Assembly (NCBI RefSeq): GCF_024362325.1
Contig: NZ_CP101497.1
Location: 1,550,001 to 1,614,000, forward strand
Reading direction: 5' to 3'
Length of the DNA stretch: 64,000 bases
Source of the DNA: Microcella humidisoli
GTDB taxonomy: Bacteria; Actinomycetota; Actinomycetes; Actinomycetales; Microbacteriaceae
Shown: piece by piece, positions 26,181 to 34,708 of the stretch
Position numbering within the stretch: position 1 is the stretch's first letter
Layout of the letters: the number at the start of each line of letters is the position of its first letter
Notes under the pieces: generated by a model
Seen by the model: the letters and a program-made list of their open reading frames with translations, nothing else
Database searches by the model: none
Told to the model about the DNA's origin: nothing
Translations under genes and position numbers: made by a program

Positions 26181-27269
26181 ATGTCCGCCCCCCACGCGAC
26201 GACCGCCCCCAGCGCGCCCGACGCCGCGCCCTCCGATTCCGGCCGCGGCCACGGCGGTGTCGAGCTCACGTCCGTCACCAAGCGCTTCGGCGAGACCACC
26301 GCCGTCGACGACCTCACGCTCTCGGTCGAGTCGGGCGAGTTCTTCTCGATGCTCGGCCCCTCGGGCTCGGGCAAGACCACCGTGCTGCGCCTCATCGCCG
26401 GATTCGAAGAGGTCACGAGCGGCACCATCGCGATCGCGGGCACCGATGTGACGGGCGCCGCGCCCTTCGACCGCACGGTCAACACGGTCTTCCAGGACTA
26501 CGCGCTCTTCCCGCACATGACGATCGCCGAGAACGTGGCCTACGGCCTGCGCGTGCGCAAGGTCGCCAAGGCCGAGCAGCAGGAGCGCGTCGCCACGGCA
26601 CTCGAGCAGGTGCGCTTGAGCCACGTGGCCGACCGCCTGCCGCACCAGCTCTCGGGCGGCCAGCGCCAGCGCATCGCGCTCGCCCGCGCGCTCATCCTGC
26701 AGCCGCGCGTGCTGCTGCTCGACGAGCCGCTCGGCGCCCTCGACAAGCAGCTGCGCGAGCAGATGCAGATCGAGCTCAAGCAGATTCAGCGCGAGGTCGG
26801 CATCACCTTCATCTTCGTCACGCACGACCAGGAGGAGGCGCTCACCCTGAGCGACCGCATCGCCGTCTTCAACAACGGCCGCGTCGAGCAGGTCGGCACG
26901 CCGCGCGAGGTCTACGAGTACCCGCAGACCGCCTTCGTCGCGAGCTTCCTCGGCCTGTCGAACCTCATCGACGCCGCGCACGCCGAGCGCCTCACGGGCG
27001 TCGCGACCGCCATCAGCGTCCGCCCCGAGCGCGTTCGCCTCATGGATGCCCGCACCGAGCCCGCCGCCCACGAGACCTGCGTCGACGGCACGATCGTCGA
27101 GACGGTCTACACCGGCCCCACGACGCGGTACATCGTCGACACCGTCGACGGGCTCCGCGTCGTCGCCGAGCGCCATAACGACCACGCCCCGAGCGACACG
27201 GCGCCGTACCACCGCGGCGACGCCGTGCGCGCTGTCTGGGTCACCGAGCACGCCGCGATCGTGCCCTGA
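26181..27269 (+). CDS. polyamine-type ABC importer ATPase (PotA-like)
   Basis: 362 aa. GGAGG at 26164-26168 supports the ATG at 26181; an ATG at 26157 lacks a ribosome binding site. Walker A GPSGSGKTT, Q-loop FQDYALFPHM, signature LSGGQRQRIALARA, Walker B VLLLDEPLGALD and switch VTHDQEEAL are all intact. The C-terminal TOBE-type domain (about 275-360) is present. It is the ATPase of the spermidine/putrescine/thiamine-type importer family. First gene of the operon with the binding protein and two permeases downstream. Which solute is carried cannot be read from the sequence; polyamines or related amines are likely. Confidence 0.9.
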   Translation: MSAPHATTAPSAPDAAPSDSGRGHGGVELTSVTKRFGETTAVDDLTLSVESGEFFSMLGPSGSGKTTVLRLIAGFEEVTSGTIAIAGTDVTGAAPFDRTVNTVFQDYALFPHMTIAENVAYGLRVRKVAKAEQQERVATALEQVRLSHVADRLPHQLSGGQRQRIALARALILQPRVLLLDEPLGALDKQLREQMQIELKQIQREVGITFIFVTHDQEEALTLSDRIAVFNNGRVEQVGTPREVYEYPQTAFVASFLGLSNLIDAAHAERLTGVATAISVRPERVRLMDARTEPAAHETCVDGTIVETVYTGPTTRYIVDTVDGLRVVAERHNDHAPSDTAPYHRGDAVRAVWVTEHAAIVP

Positions 27270-27301
27270 CCCGCGCCCCGACGACCACCGACGCACCACC
27301 C

Positions 27302-27332
27302 CAGCACCACCACAGCACCACCACAGCACCAC
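27302..27332. repeat. tandem repeat, 11-bp period
   Basis: Three exact copies of CAGCACCAC (27302-27310, 27313-27321, 27324-27332) in the leader between the ATPase and binding-protein genes. It is probably the product of replication slippage in a C/A-rich spacer. The ribosome binding site AGGAGG follows. Confidence 0.6.
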
Positions 27333-27352
27333 CCCCACATCAAGGAGGAAAC

Positions 27353-28534
27353 ATGCGACAGAAACTGATGGCGCTCTCGGCGATCACCGCCGTGTCGGCG
27401 CTGATGCTCGCCGGCTGCGCGGCCCCCGCCGCGAACGAGGGCTCAGGCGAGCTCGTCTTCGACGTGCCCGACGTGCCCATGCTCGAGGCGCTCGGCGAGG
27501 GCGAAGGCCAGGTCGACATCATCGCCTGGTCGGGCTTCGTCGAGCCGGCCTGGTCCGACACCTTCACCGAGGAGACCGGCTGCGTCGTGAACCGCAAGGT
27601 CGCGGGCACGAGCGACGAGATGGTGCAGCTCATGCGCACCGGCGACTACGACCTCGTCTCGGCCTCGGGCGACGCGAGCCTGCGCCTCATCGTCGGTGGC
27701 GACGTCGCCCCGATCAACCGCGACCTGCTGCCGAACTTCGGCGACGACATCGTTCCGGGCATGCAGGGCCAGCTGTACGACACGATCAACGGCAAGGTCT
27801 ACGGCGTTCCGATCGGCCGCGGCGCCAACATCCTGCAGTACAACACCGAGGTCGTCACCGAGACGCCCGAGAGCTGGGACATCGTGTGGGAGGCCGACAG
27901 CCCCTACGCCGGCCAGATCACCGCGTACGACGCGCCGATCTACATCGCCGACGCCGCGGTGTACCTGATGTACCACCAGCCTGAGCTGGGCATCCAGAAC
28001 CCCTACGCACTCGACGAGACGCAGCTCGCCGCCGCGGTCGACCTGCTCAAGCAGCAGAACGCGATCGTTGCCGAGTACTGGGCCGACCCGGTCGCGCAGA
28101 TCACCTCGTTCCTCGGCGGCACGACCGTCGCGGGCACCTCGTGGGAGGTGCTGCGCAAGTTCACGGAGGACACCGAGAAGTTCGGCGGCACCCTGCCCGT
28201 CGAGGGCTCGACCGGCTGGTCGGACGCGTGGATGATCTCGAGCAAGTCGGACGCGCCGAACTGCGCCTACCTCTGGATGGACTACACGAGCGCGGCCGAA
28301 GTCAACGGCGCCATCGCCATGAACTTCGGTATGGCTCCCGCCAACGGTGCGTTCTGCGAGCTCAGCGACGAGGCGGCTGCTCACTGCGAGCAGTTCAACG
28401 CGCTCAACGAGGAGTACTTCGAGAACGTCTGGTACTGGACGACCCCGATCGAGCAGTGCATCGACGGCCGCACCGAGGTGCAGTGCACCTCGTTCCAGGA
28501 CTGGACCAACGCCTGGGCGACCATCAAGGGCTAG
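27353..28534 (+). CDS. polyamine-type ABC importer binding lipoprotein (PotD-like)
   Basis: 393 aa with AGGAGG before the ATG. Lipobox LAGC places the lipid at Cys22. The mature protein is a periplasmic-type solute-binding protein of the spermidine/putrescine group: VDIIAWSGFVEPAWSDTFTE at the start, YDLVSASGDASLRL, YGVPIGRGANILQYNTEVV and SGWSDAWMISS-like segments (GSTGWSDAWMISSKS). Four or more Cys in the C-terminal part (CAYLW, FCELS, HCEQF, QCIDG, QCTSF) may form disulfides, which is unusual for PotD. It follows the ATPase by 83 bp and is followed by a hairpin at 28544. Confidence 0.88.
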   Translation: MRQKLMALSAITAVSALMLAGCAAPAANEGSGELVFDVPDVPMLEALGEGEGQVDIIAWSGFVEPAWSDTFTEETGCVVNRKVAGTSDEMVQLMRTGDYDLVSASGDASLRLIVGGDVAPINRDLLPNFGDDIVPGMQGQLYDTINGKVYGVPIGRGANILQYNTEVVTETPESWDIVWEADSPYAGQITAYDAPIYIADAAVYLMYHQPELGIQNPYALDETQLAAAVDLLKQQNAIVAEYWADPVAQITSFLGGTTVAGTSWEVLRKFTEDTEKFGGTLPVEGSTGWSDAWMISSKSDAPNCAYLWMDYTSAAEVNGAIAMNFGMAPANGAFCELSDEAAAHCEQFNALNEEYFENVWYWTTPIEQCIDGRTEVQCTSFQDWTNAWATIKG

Positions 28535-28543
28535 ACCCTGACC

Positions 28544-28578
28544 GCGGAGGGGCGGGGCCGACCGTCCCGCCCCTCCGC
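28544..28578 (+). terminator. intercistronic hairpin after the binding-protein gene
   Basis: A perfect 13-bp G/C stem (GCGGAGGGGCGGG at 28544-28556 with its complement at 28566-28578) with a 9-base loop lies between the binding-protein and permease genes of one operon. It may end part of the transcripts or protect the upstream mRNA, giving more binding protein than permease, as in many importer operons. Confidence 0.65.
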
Positions 28579-28616
28579 ACCACCCGCTTCCACCCCCGCA
28601 CGCGAGAAGGACACCC

Positions 28617-29504
28617 GTGACCACCACGACGACACCGGCGAGACCGAGCAAGCCGCTCTCGACGCTGCTCTACCGGCATCGCTGGATGCGCCTCGTCGGG
28701 CTGCTGAGCCTGCCGCTCACCTGGCTCATCGGCCTCTACATCGTCTCGCTCGCGCTGCTGCTCGTCACGGCCTTCTGGTACATCGACTCATTCACCTCGA
28801 AGGTGATCCCGGGCTTCACGCTCGACAACTTCGCGCTCGTCTTCAGCGAGCCCGCCTACATCACGACCTCGCTGCGCACGCTCGGCGTCGCGCTCGCCGT
28901 CACCGTGCTCAGCGCCGTGTTCGCGGTACCGCTGGGCATCTTCATGGCCAAGCTGGCCTCGCCGTGGATGCGCGCCGTGCTCGCCGTCGCCATCACGCTG
29001 CCGCTGTGGGCCGGCTACCTGGTCAAGATCCTCGCCATGCGCATCACCTTCACCGAGGAGGGCTTCTTCAACTGGCTCATGGCGCCGTTCGGCATCACGG
29101 GGCCCGGCTTCAGCATCGTCACGGTCGTGCTCACGCTCACCTACCTCTGGTTCCCCTACATGGCGCTGCCCGTCTACACGGCCATCCGGCAGATCCCCGT
29201 CAACCTCTTCGACGCCTCGGCCGACCTCGGCGCCCACGGGTTCACGACCATCCGCACGGTCGTGCTGCCGTTGCTCTGGCCCGCCCTCATCGCCGGCAGC
29301 GTCTTCACGTTCTCGCTGAGCCTCGGCGACTACATCGTGGCGCGCTTCGTCGGCGGGGCCAACGCGCAGATGATCGGCAGCATCATCGCCTCGAACATCA
29401 ACCTGAACCCGCCCGTCGCCGCCGCGTTCTCGGTCATCCCGATCGCCTTCGTCGTCATCTACCTGCTGGTCACCCGGCGCACCGGCGCCCTCGAGAGGAT
29501 GTGA
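28617..29504 (+). CDS. ABC importer permease (PotB-like)
   Basis: 295 aa from a GTG with GAAGGA upstream. Six membrane helices (about 30-55, 85-107, 117-137, 160-180, 215-240 and 265-285). The EAA loop for ATPase docking is visible as LFDASADLGAHGFTTIRTVV and LPLLWP. It pairs with the next gene to form the channel. The first permease of polyamine-type importers usually has this length. Part of the 26181-30324 operon. Confidence 0.88.
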   Translation: MTTTTTPARPSKPLSTLLYRHRWMRLVGLLSLPLTWLIGLYIVSLALLLVTAFWYIDSFTSKVIPGFTLDNFALVFSEPAYITTSLRTLGVALAVTVLSAVFAVPLGIFMAKLASPWMRAVLAVAITLPLWAGYLVKILAMRITFTEEGFFNWLMAPFGITGPGFSIVTVVLTLTYLWFPYMALPVYTAIRQIPVNLFDASADLGAHGFTTIRTVVLPLLWPALIAGSVFTFSLSLGDYIVARFVGGANAQMIGSIIASNINLNPPVAAAFSVIPIAFVVIYLLVTRRTGALERM

Positions 29505-29511
29505 GCGGCCC

Positions 29512-30324
29512 GTGCTGAGACTCACCCGCGGAACCAAGGTCGCCTTCGGCATCGTCGTGGCCATCGTGCTGCTGTTCATGTACGTGCCGCTGTTCCTCGT
29601 CATCATCAACTCGTTCAACATCGCGCCCATCGCGAGCTGGCCGATCACGGGCTTCACGCTCGACTGGTGGGTGCGGGCGTTCCAGAACGAGGCGCTGTGG
29701 ACGGCCGTGACCAACTCGGCGATCGTCGCCGCCGGGGCCATGGTCATCGCCCTCGTGCTCGGCACGCTCGCGGCCTTCGCGCTGCAGCGCTACGACTTCT
29801 TCGGCAAGCACACCGTCAACCTGCTCATCGTGCTGCCGATCGCCCTGCCGGGCGTCGTGACCGGTGTGGCCTTCAGCAACTCGTTCAACAACGTGCTCGA
29901 GCCCGCCGGCATCCAGGTCGGCTACTTCGGCATGATCATCGCCCACGCGACCTTCTGCATCGTCATGGTCTTCAACAACGTGTTCGCCCGCCTGCGCCGC
30001 ATGAACCCGAGCATGCAGGAGGCGTCGATGGACCTCGGGGCGAGCCTGTGGCAGACGTTCCGACTCGTCACGTTCCCGCAGTTCCGCACGGCGTTCGTGG
30101 CCGGCGGCCTGCTCGCGTTCGCGTTGAGCTTCGACGAGATCGTCGTCACGATCTTCACGGCCCCGGCGGGCGTCGAGACGCTGCCCCTGTGGATGTTCAA
30201 CCAGATGGCCCGCCCCAACGAGGCGACGCAGGTCAACGTCATCGCGACGGTGCTGATCCTGCTGTCGTTCATCCCCGTCTACGTCTCTCAGCGCCTCACC
30301 CGCGCTGAGGAGGAGGAGCGCTAG
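29512..30324 (+). CDS. ABC importer permease (PotC-like)
   Basis: 270 aa from a GTG 7 bases after the PotB-like stop. Six membrane helices (about 8-30, 62-85, 100-122, 135-155, 180-205, 235-258). The EAA-loop motif is MQEASMDLGASLWQTFRLVT and the following FPQFR. GLLAFALSFDEIVVTIFTA is the conserved PotC-type segment. Last gene of the importer operon; a long hairpin at 30375-30411 follows. Confidence 0.9.
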   Translation: MLRLTRGTKVAFGIVVAIVLLFMYVPLFLVIINSFNIAPIASWPITGFTLDWWVRAFQNEALWTAVTNSAIVAAGAMVIALVLGTLAAFALQRYDFFGKHTVNLLIVLPIALPGVVTGVAFSNSFNNVLEPAGIQVGYFGMIIAHATFCIVMVFNNVFARLRRMNPSMQEASMDLGASLWQTFRLVTFPQFRTAFVAGGLLAFALSFDEIVVTIFTAPAGVETLPLWMFNQMARPNEATQVNVIATVLILLSFIPVYVSQRLTRAEEEER

Positions 30325-30374
30325 GGGGCTAGCGCTGCTCTGCGGCGCCCGACGATCCGTCGCGCGCGCCGCCC

Positions 30375-30411
30375 CGCGCGGGTGCACTCTTCGGGTGAGT
30401 GCGCCCGCGCG
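30375..30411. terminator. long hairpin between importer operon and GH3 gene
   Basis: CGCGCGGGTGCACTC (30375-30389) pairs with GAGTGCGCCCGCGCG (30397-30411), 15 bp with one G-T wobble, around a 7-base loop. It lies between convergent genes and can stop transcription from both sides. Confidence 0.7.
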
Positions 30412-30419
30412 CGTGGTCG

Positions 30420-32801
30420 TCAGCGACGACGCAGCAGGGCCCCGACTGCCGCCAGCGGACGGCGGTTCGCGGCGGCGACCACAGCATCCACGACCGCCCA
30501 CGACATCTTCCCCTGCGACATCTGGGCGAGCCCGCGCAGGGGCAGCTCGTCGATGCTGCGCTCGATGAGGGCGAGCGAGGCGGGGTCGCGGCGGTCCTCC
30601 TCGCTCACCGGGGCCATGCGCACGACGGCACTCCGCAACGTGCGGCCGACGAGCGTACCGCCGATGTCGCCGAGCGTCGACTCGCGCGTGAAGGGGCGGG
30701 CGGGCGCAGGGGTGGGGATGGCGCGGCCCAGGCGCCGCGCCCACTGCTCATCGCTCGCCGCGATCGGAGCGGTCGACGGCGGCTCGGCCGAGTCGGATGC
30801 CGTGCCGAGCACCTCGATCGCCAGCACGGCCTCGATCGTCTCGCTCGAGCGCGCGACCTCGAGGTCGACCGGGCCGCGCGGCAGCGCCCAGTCGTGCACC
30901 CGCACATCCCAGTAGCGCAGCGCCTCGGCGGCCACCTCGACCTCGACCGAGCGGGTCTCGCCGGGGGCGAGCATCGCCCGGGCGAAGCCGACGAGCTCGC
31001 GGCGCGGCCGCAGCACGACCCCGGATCGGTCGCGGGCGTAGACCTGCACGAGCTCGGAGCGCGCGGTCGGCCCGGTGTTAGTCACCTCGACCGTGAGGGT
31101 CAGACGGCCGCCCTCGGCGAGCGTCGCGGCGCTCGCGCGCGCCTCGACCCACTCGCTCGACCCGTAGCCGAGGCCGTGCCCGAAGGCGAAGGCCGGTGAG
31201 ACGCCCGCCGTCGTCGCGTGCCGGTAACCGACGAACAGCCCCTCGCGGTAGTGCACCTGCGCGTCGTCTCCGGGGAAGAAGGGATCGGCGGCGACATCGC
31301 TCTGCGCGGCCGGCCACGTCTCGGCGAGTCGGCCGGCGGGCTCGACGATGCCGAGCAGCGCGTCGGCCAGTGCGCCGCCGCTCGCCTGCCCGCCGAGGGA
31401 GCTCAGCAGGATCGCGGCGACATCGTCGCGCCACGGCAGCAGCACCGGCGCGCCGACGCTGAGGGCGACGACCGTGCGCGGGTTCACCGCCGCGACCGCC
31501 GCGACGAGCGCGTCGTGCTGCGCGGGCAGGGCGAGCGTGTCGCGGTCGAATCCCTCGCTCTCGGCGATGCCGGGCAGCCCGACCATGACGATCGCGATGT
31601 CGGCGTCGCGGGCGACCGCGACGGCCTCGTCGATGAGCGCGGCATCGGCCGCCGAGCGCACCGGTTCGTAGCCGGGGGCGTAGTCGACCACCACCCCCGC
31701 GGCCTCGAGCGCCTCGCGCGCGGTCGTCAGGCGCGTCGGCGTCACGAGCGAGCTGCCGCTGCCCTGGTAGCGCGGGTGCTCGGCGAACGCGCCGATGAGC
31801 GCGACGCGGGCGCCGGGCTGCAGGGGCAGAATCCCGTGATTCGTGAGCACGACCGAGCTCGACGCCGCCGCGCGGCGGGCGAGCGCGTCGTGGGGGTCGA
31901 GCAGCTCGGCCATCGTCGGGGCGGCGTGGGCACGGGCATCCTGCGCCTGCACGGCGAGGTCGATGACGCGCTGCGCCGACCGCGCGACGTCGGCGGGGTC
32001 GAGGGTGCCGGCGGCGAGGGCGGCGCGCATGGCGGGTTCGGTGCCCGCGCCGCCGGGCATCTCGAGATCCATGCCGGCGGTCACAGCGGCGGGCCGGTCG
32101 GCCGTCGCGCCCCAGTCGCTCACCACGACGCCGTCGAAGCCCCAGCGCTCGCGCAGCGTCTCGGTCAGCAGCCAGCGCGCATCGGTCGCATGGTCGCCGT
32201 TGATGCGGTTGTACGCGGCCATGACCATGCGCGGAGCGCTCGCGCGCACGGCGATCTCGAAGCCGCGGAGGTAGAGCTCGTGCAGCGTGCGCTCGTCGAC
32301 GATCGCGTCGATCACGAAGCGGCGGTGCTCCTGATTGTTGACGGCGAAGTGCTTGAGGCACGCCCCGACGCCCGCGCTCTGGATGCCCCGCACGGCGCTC
32401 GCCGCCAGCAGCCCGCTCAGCAGCGGGTCTTCGCTCGAGTACTCGAAGTTGCGGCCGCACAGCGGGTGCCGCTTGATGTTCATGCCCGGACCGAGCACGA
32501 CGTCGACGCCGAGCGCGCGCGCCTCGCGGCCCACGGCGGCACCGACCTCCTGCACGAGCCGCTCGTCCCAGCTGCTCGCGAGCGTCGCCGCGGGCGGGAA
32601 GCACGTGGCGGCGACGCTGCTCGCGAGCCCCAAGTGGTCGGTCGCTTCGAGCTGCGCGCGCAGGCCGTGCGGGCCGTCGGCCAGCATCGCCGCCGGGATG
32701 CCGTGCTCGGGCAGGGCGCGGGTACGCCAGAAGTCAGCTCCCGACAGCAGCGAGAGCTGCTCGTCGGTGCTCAGCGAGGTCGCGTCGATGCGGGTCGTCA
32801 C
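30420..32801 (-). CDS. glycoside hydrolase family 3 (beta-glucosidase type)
   Basis: 793 aa from the GTG at 32799-32801 (a GTG two codons earlier is equally possible; no clear ribosome binding site). The frame stays open for 131 codons further upstream, but that part would overlap the divergent MFS gene. GH3 N-terminal barrel with KHF (150-152), the nucleophile Asp229 in VVSDWGA, then the GH3 C-terminal sandwich (about 300-560) and a fibronectin-III-like domain (about 570-640, NTGPTARSELVQVYARD). No signal peptide, so it acts inside the cell on imported di- or oligosaccharides or glycosides. The divergent MFS transporter is the likely uptake partner. Confidence 0.9.
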   Translation of the reverse strand: MTTRIDATSLSTDEQLSLLSGADFWRTRALPEHGIPAAMLADGPHGLRAQLEATDHLGLASSVAATCFPPAATLASSWDERLVQEVGAAVGREARALGVDVVLGPGMNIKRHPLCGRNFEYSSEDPLLSGLLAASAVRGIQSAGVGACLKHFAVNNQEHRRFVIDAIVDERTLHELYLRGFEIAVRASAPRMVMAAYNRINGDHATDARWLLTETLRERWGFDGVVVSDWGATADRPAAVTAGMDLEMPGGAGTEPAMRAALAAGTLDPADVARSAQRVIDLAVQAQDARAHAAPTMAELLDPHDALARRAAASSSVVLTNHGILPLQPGARVALIGAFAEHPRYQGSGSSLVTPTRLTTAREALEAAGVVVDYAPGYEPVRSAADAALIDEAVAVARDADIAIVMVGLPGIAESEGFDRDTLALPAQHDALVAAVAAVNPRTVVALSVGAPVLLPWRDDVAAILLSSLGGQASGGALADALLGIVEPAGRLAETWPAAQSDVAADPFFPGDDAQVHYREGLFVGYRHATTAGVSPAFAFGHGLGYGSSEWVEARASAATLAEGGRLTLTVEVTNTGPTARSELVQVYARDRSGVVLRPRRELVGFARAMLAPGETRSVEVEVAAEALRYWDVRVHDWALPRGPVDLEVARSSETIEAVLAIEVLGTASDSAEPPSTAPIAASDEQWARRLGRAIPTPAPARPFTRESTLGDIGGTLVGRTLRSAVVRMAPVSEEDRRDPASLALIERSIDELPLRGLAQMSQGKMSWAVVDAVVAAANRRPLAAVGALLRRR

Positions 32802-32854
32802 GAACACGAGACTAGGTCGTGCTCGCCGACACGTGCACGCGTCGTACGCTGAGT

Positions 32855-32874
32855 GCGGCGCAAGGGAGCGCCGC
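32855..32874 (+). promoter_or_regulatory. leader hairpin before the MFS gene
   Basis: GCGGCGC (32855-32861) pairs with GCGCCGC (32868-32874) around AAGGGA, ending 3 bases before the AGAGG ribosome binding site of the MFS gene. It may modulate translation, or be chance in GC-rich DNA. Confidence 0.3.
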
Positions 32875-32886
32875 GAGAGGAAGCCC

Positions 32887-34170
32887 GTGACGACCACCTC
32901 GACCCCGCCGGCCGCCGACGGCGCGACGCCCGCGGACGTGACGACTGCTGAGCGCGTGCGCATCCAGGGCCCGCTGCGCAGCCTGCTGCTCTGGTTCGTG
33001 CCCGGCACGCTCGGCATCTTCATTCTGTGGGGCGCGATCCCCACCGTGCTGCTGCCGCTGCAGGTCGAGCAGCTCGACCCGGCCAACAAGGTCGCCAACC
33101 TCGCGATCGTCACGACGATCGGCGCGCTCGCGGCCATGATCGCGCAGCCCGTCGCGGGCACGATCAGCGACCGAACGCGCAGTCGGTTCGGCAACCGGGC
33201 GCCCTACATCGTCGGCGGGGCCCTCGTCGGGGGGCTCGCGCTCGTCGCGCTCGGGCTCTCGAGCAGCATCCTCATGGTCGCCCTGTGCTGGACCCTCGTG
33301 CAGGTCTCGTTCAATGTCGTCCAGGGCCCCTACTCGGCGATGCTGCCCGATCGCGTGCCCGAGTCGGTGCGCGGTACCTTCGCGGCCGTCATCGGCGCGA
33401 TGACGATGGTCGGCTCGCTCGGCGGCGTCATCCTCGCCTCGCTGCTCGCCGGCAGCATCCCTGGCGCCTACCTCGTGCTCGCGGGCGTCTCGGTCGTGCT
33501 GCTCACTCTCTTTGCCGTGTTCACCGGTCCGCGCGATAACCGCGCCGAGCCGCGCGCCGCGTTCCGGGTGCGCGACTTCCTGCTGACCTTCTGGGTCAAC
33601 CCGATCGCGCATCCCGACTTCTTCTGGGCCTTCACGGGTCGACTGCTGCTCTACACGGGGTACTTCCTCGTCGTCGCGTACCAGCTCTACCTGCTGCAGG
33701 ACTACATCGGGCTCGGCGATGAGGCCGTCGTGCTGCTGCCGCTCGTCTCCGCGGCGGCGCTGCCGACGCTCGTGCTCGCTGTGGCGATCTCAGGGCCCTG
33801 GAGTGACCACGTCGGGCGCCGCAAGCCCTTCGTCGTCGCCTCGTCGCTCATCGTGGGACTCGCGCAGGTCGTGCCATGGGTGTGGCCGACGTTCGAGGGC
33901 ATGATCGTCTTCGCGCTGCTCGCCGGTCTCGGCTTCGGCGCCTTCCAGGCGGTCGACACGGCCCTCGTCTCGCAGGTGCTGCCCGACTCCCACGCGCACG
34001 CGAAAGACCTCGGAGTCGTCAACATCGCGGCGACGCTGCCCCAGACGATCGCCCCCGCCATCGCAGGTGCCGTCGTGCTGGCGTTCGGCTTCGTCGGCCT
34101 GTTCCCGGCCGCGATCACCCTGAGTGTGCTTGGGGCCCTCGCGGTGCTGCCGATTCGCTCGGTGCGCTGA
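32887..34170 (+). CDS. MFS transporter (probable sugar/glycoside uptake)
   Basis: 427 aa; AGAGG upstream fixes the GTG at 32887. Twelve membrane helices are predicted. The loop 2-3 motif reads GTISDRTRSRFGNRAPYI, and the equivalent in the second half is GPWSDHVGRRKPFV. The RxxxRRxPY-type loop and MLPDRVPESVRGTFAA resemble sugar:cation symporters of the GPH/MFS_2 type. With the divergent GH3 enzyme 85 bp away it suggests uptake and cytoplasmic cleavage of a beta-glucoside. The 3' end overlaps a small minus-strand gene (34115-34333) by 56 bases. Confidence 0.85.
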   Translation: MTTTSTPPAADGATPADVTTAERVRIQGPLRSLLLWFVPGTLGIFILWGAIPTVLLPLQVEQLDPANKVANLAIVTTIGALAAMIAQPVAGTISDRTRSRFGNRAPYIVGGALVGGLALVALGLSSSILMVALCWTLVQVSFNVVQGPYSAMLPDRVPESVRGTFAAVIGAMTMVGSLGGVILASLLAGSIPGAYLVLAGVSVVLLTLFAVFTGPRDNRAEPRAAFRVRDFLLTFWVNPIAHPDFFWAFTGRLLLYTGYFLVVAYQLYLLQDYIGLGDEAVVLLPLVSAAALPTLVLAVAISGPWSDHVGRRKPFVVASSLIVGLAQVVPWVWPTFEGMIVFALLAGLGFGAFQAVDTALVSQVLPDSHAHAKDLGVVNIAATLPQTIAPAIAGAVVLAFGFVGLFPAAITLSVLGALAVLPIRSVR

Positions 34171-34333
34171 GGTCGCCGCCCAGATCGCCGTCGAGCCAGT
34201 CGACCGTCGAGATGAGGGGGGCCGACAGCGTCGGGCGGGTGACCGAGGTGATGCGCACGTCATCCCACGCATTGCCCTCGCTGTCGTCTCGAGGTCCGTG
34301 CGGTCGGAATCGTCGGTGTTCGTGCAGTGACAT
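34115..34333 (-). CDS. small uncharacterised protein, third gene of module A
   Basis: 72 aa. A perfect AGGAGG, 9 bases before the ATG at 34331-34333, argues that this is translated. The gene follows the 85-aa partner gene by 12 bases. The product is polar: a basic His/Arg-rich start (MSLHEHRRFRPHGPRD), then DVRITSVTRPTLSAPLISTV and DWLDGDLGGDL, with a low-complexity end antisense to the last codons of the MFS gene. No known domain. It may be the distal gene of the small-protein module; module B has no equivalent. Confidence 0.5.
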   Translation of the reverse strand: MSLHEHRRFRPHGPRDDSEGNAWDDVRITSVTRPTLSAPLISTVDWLDGDLGGDLSAPSESAAPRGPQAHSG

Positions 34334-34345
34334 GCGGTGTGCCTC

Positions 34346-34603
34346 CTAGATGTCGAGGTCGATGCTGGAGTTCCAGGGGCCTGCGGGCGTACCGGCCTCG
34401 AATGACAGGCTCCCGTGTCGCACCATCACATGAGTGGCCTCGGTGATCAGAACGTCGTATTGATCACCGCGACCACCATCGATGTGCACGAACGCCCCGC
34501 CCTGGCTGAGAGCGTTCATGATCTCGGCAATCAGGGTGGAGAGGTCGACATCCTCGGCGAGCGCGATGCGCTCGTTGTTGATCATCAGCAGTGCGGCGGT
34601 CAT
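34346..34603 (-). CDS. small partner protein of module A
   Basis: 85 aa, AAGGAAGG before the ATG. Short alpha/beta protein: MINNERIALAEDVDLSTLIA, EIMNALSQGGAFVHIDGGRG, YDVLITEATHVMV. It aligns by eye with the 74-aa product at 35612 (strand, DL/EL..L..EI helix, G-rich turn with hydrophobic strand, GRG, then LLI strand), so the two are paralogues. Both are encoded directly downstream of a DUF7882-like gene. A similar small strand-helix-strand fold is used by many adaptor proteins, but no function is known. Confidence 0.65.
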   Translation of the reverse strand: MTAALLMINNERIALAEDVDLSTLIAEIMNALSQGGAFVHIDGGRGDQYDVLITEATHVMVRHGSLSFEAGTPAGPWNSSIDLDI

Positions 34604-34708
34604 GGCAGAAGCCTTCCTTCGCGGTTCACGGTACGTGCGGTGCCGCGGTGTTCGACAGGCCTTGCTATTTGCGGTGGATGCGGCTACGTCGTCCTGCTCT
34701 CGCGGCGG

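Noticed and set aside
32802..33194. N-terminal extension of the GH3 enzyme
   Set aside because: The frame is open but would overlap the divergent MFS gene by over 300 bases and has no family similarity; the GH3 domain starts at 32801.
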